A DNA stretch of 64,000 bases, taken from positions 4,545,148 through 4,609,147 of the forward strand of contig OY725499.1 in the NCBI GenBank assembly GCA_963281255.1. Reading direction: 5' to 3'. Source of the DNA: Aphrocallistes beatrix. Its lineage: Eukaryota; Porifera; Hexactinellida; Sceptrulophora; Aphrocallistidae. A program made the translations under genes and the position numbers. Positions 63,880-64,000 of the stretch are shown in pieces. Position 1 is the stretch's first letter; the number at the start of each line of letters is the position of its first letter. The notes under the pieces are model-generated. The model had not been told where the DNA came from, searched no databases, and saw only the letters and a list, made by a program, of their open reading frames with translations.

Positions 63880-64000
63880 AGTGGTATGGTGGAAATAGTT
63901 CGACTTCCAAAAAAAGGAAATAGTTCGAAAAAAACACACCATTAATCCTAATGATAAAAAGTCGAACTATTTCCTAAATCCGCAATTCGAACTATTTCCT
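63880..64000. repeat. Short GGAAATAGTTCGA repeats in both orientations
   Basis: Four copies of GGAAATAGTTCGA or its complement lie at about 63891, 63916, 63963 and 63988. The last two are inverted relative to the first two, forming a fold-back cut by the window end. Confidence 0.7.

Overview
This window is eukaryotic nuclear DNA, almost certainly from an animal. The genes have many short exons with GT-AG borders, are separated by repeat-rich introns, and include lysosomal, ciliary and mitochondrial housekeeping genes: VPS33A, CLN3, ATE1, TIMM50, MRPS21, RSPH4A/6A, ADF/cofilin and Ral-type GTPases. NHL-repeat coiled-coil proteins, compact genes and many miniature transposons would fit an early-branching metazoan such as a sponge. 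That placement is a guess; no ribosomal or mitochondrial marker is present to test it.

Layout. 1-3.2 kb: 3' part of an unrecognised, probably helical-repeat protein (+). 3.6-5.5 kb: ATE1 arginyltransferase (+). 6.5-10.7 kb: tandem pair of intronless NHL-repeat genes (-), the left one frameshifted. 10.8-11.9 kb: mariner-like remnant. 12.4-25.4 kb: VPS33A (+, 9 exons). Its intron 5 holds a 3.5-kb array of about 61 copies of a 58-bp unit made from the gene's own exon-5/5' splice-site junction, and an intronless GT10 fucosyltransferase on the opposite strand. 26.3 kb: small secreted DUF4430-like protein. 27.4-33.5 kb: radial spoke head protein (+, 10 exons). 34.1 kb: MRPS21. 35.7-49.2 kb: amplified block with four Ral-like GTPase genes (-), mixed with duplicated scraps of RSPH and TIMM50 exons. 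45.9-57.7 kb: TIMM50 (+, 8 exons), whose intron 3 contains the least diverged Ral gene (-) and a complete CLN3 gene (+). 57.9-64 kb: two complete ADF/cofilin genes and the probable first exon of a third, each starting with an exon that is only the ATG.

Most notable points. (1) Three of the four Ral-like paralogs carry Glu at the Ras Gly12 position and Tyr at the Gln61 position. Both are positions where substitution normally abolishes GTP hydrolysis. One paralog has also lost the switch I effector loop, and all three have a CAAX ending in Met instead of Leu. (2) Splice-site junctions have been tandemly duplicated at three genes: the VPS33A donor about 61 times, the TIMM50 exon-1 donor three times, and the RSPH terminal acceptor two to three times. 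(3) Many CAGT-ended, pogo/Tigger-like miniature elements are present, with five copies of one family in the introns of the radial spoke gene.

All gene models were built by eye from reading frame, splice signals and remembered family similarity. In every multi-exon model that is complete in the window, exon phases sum to an intact frame.
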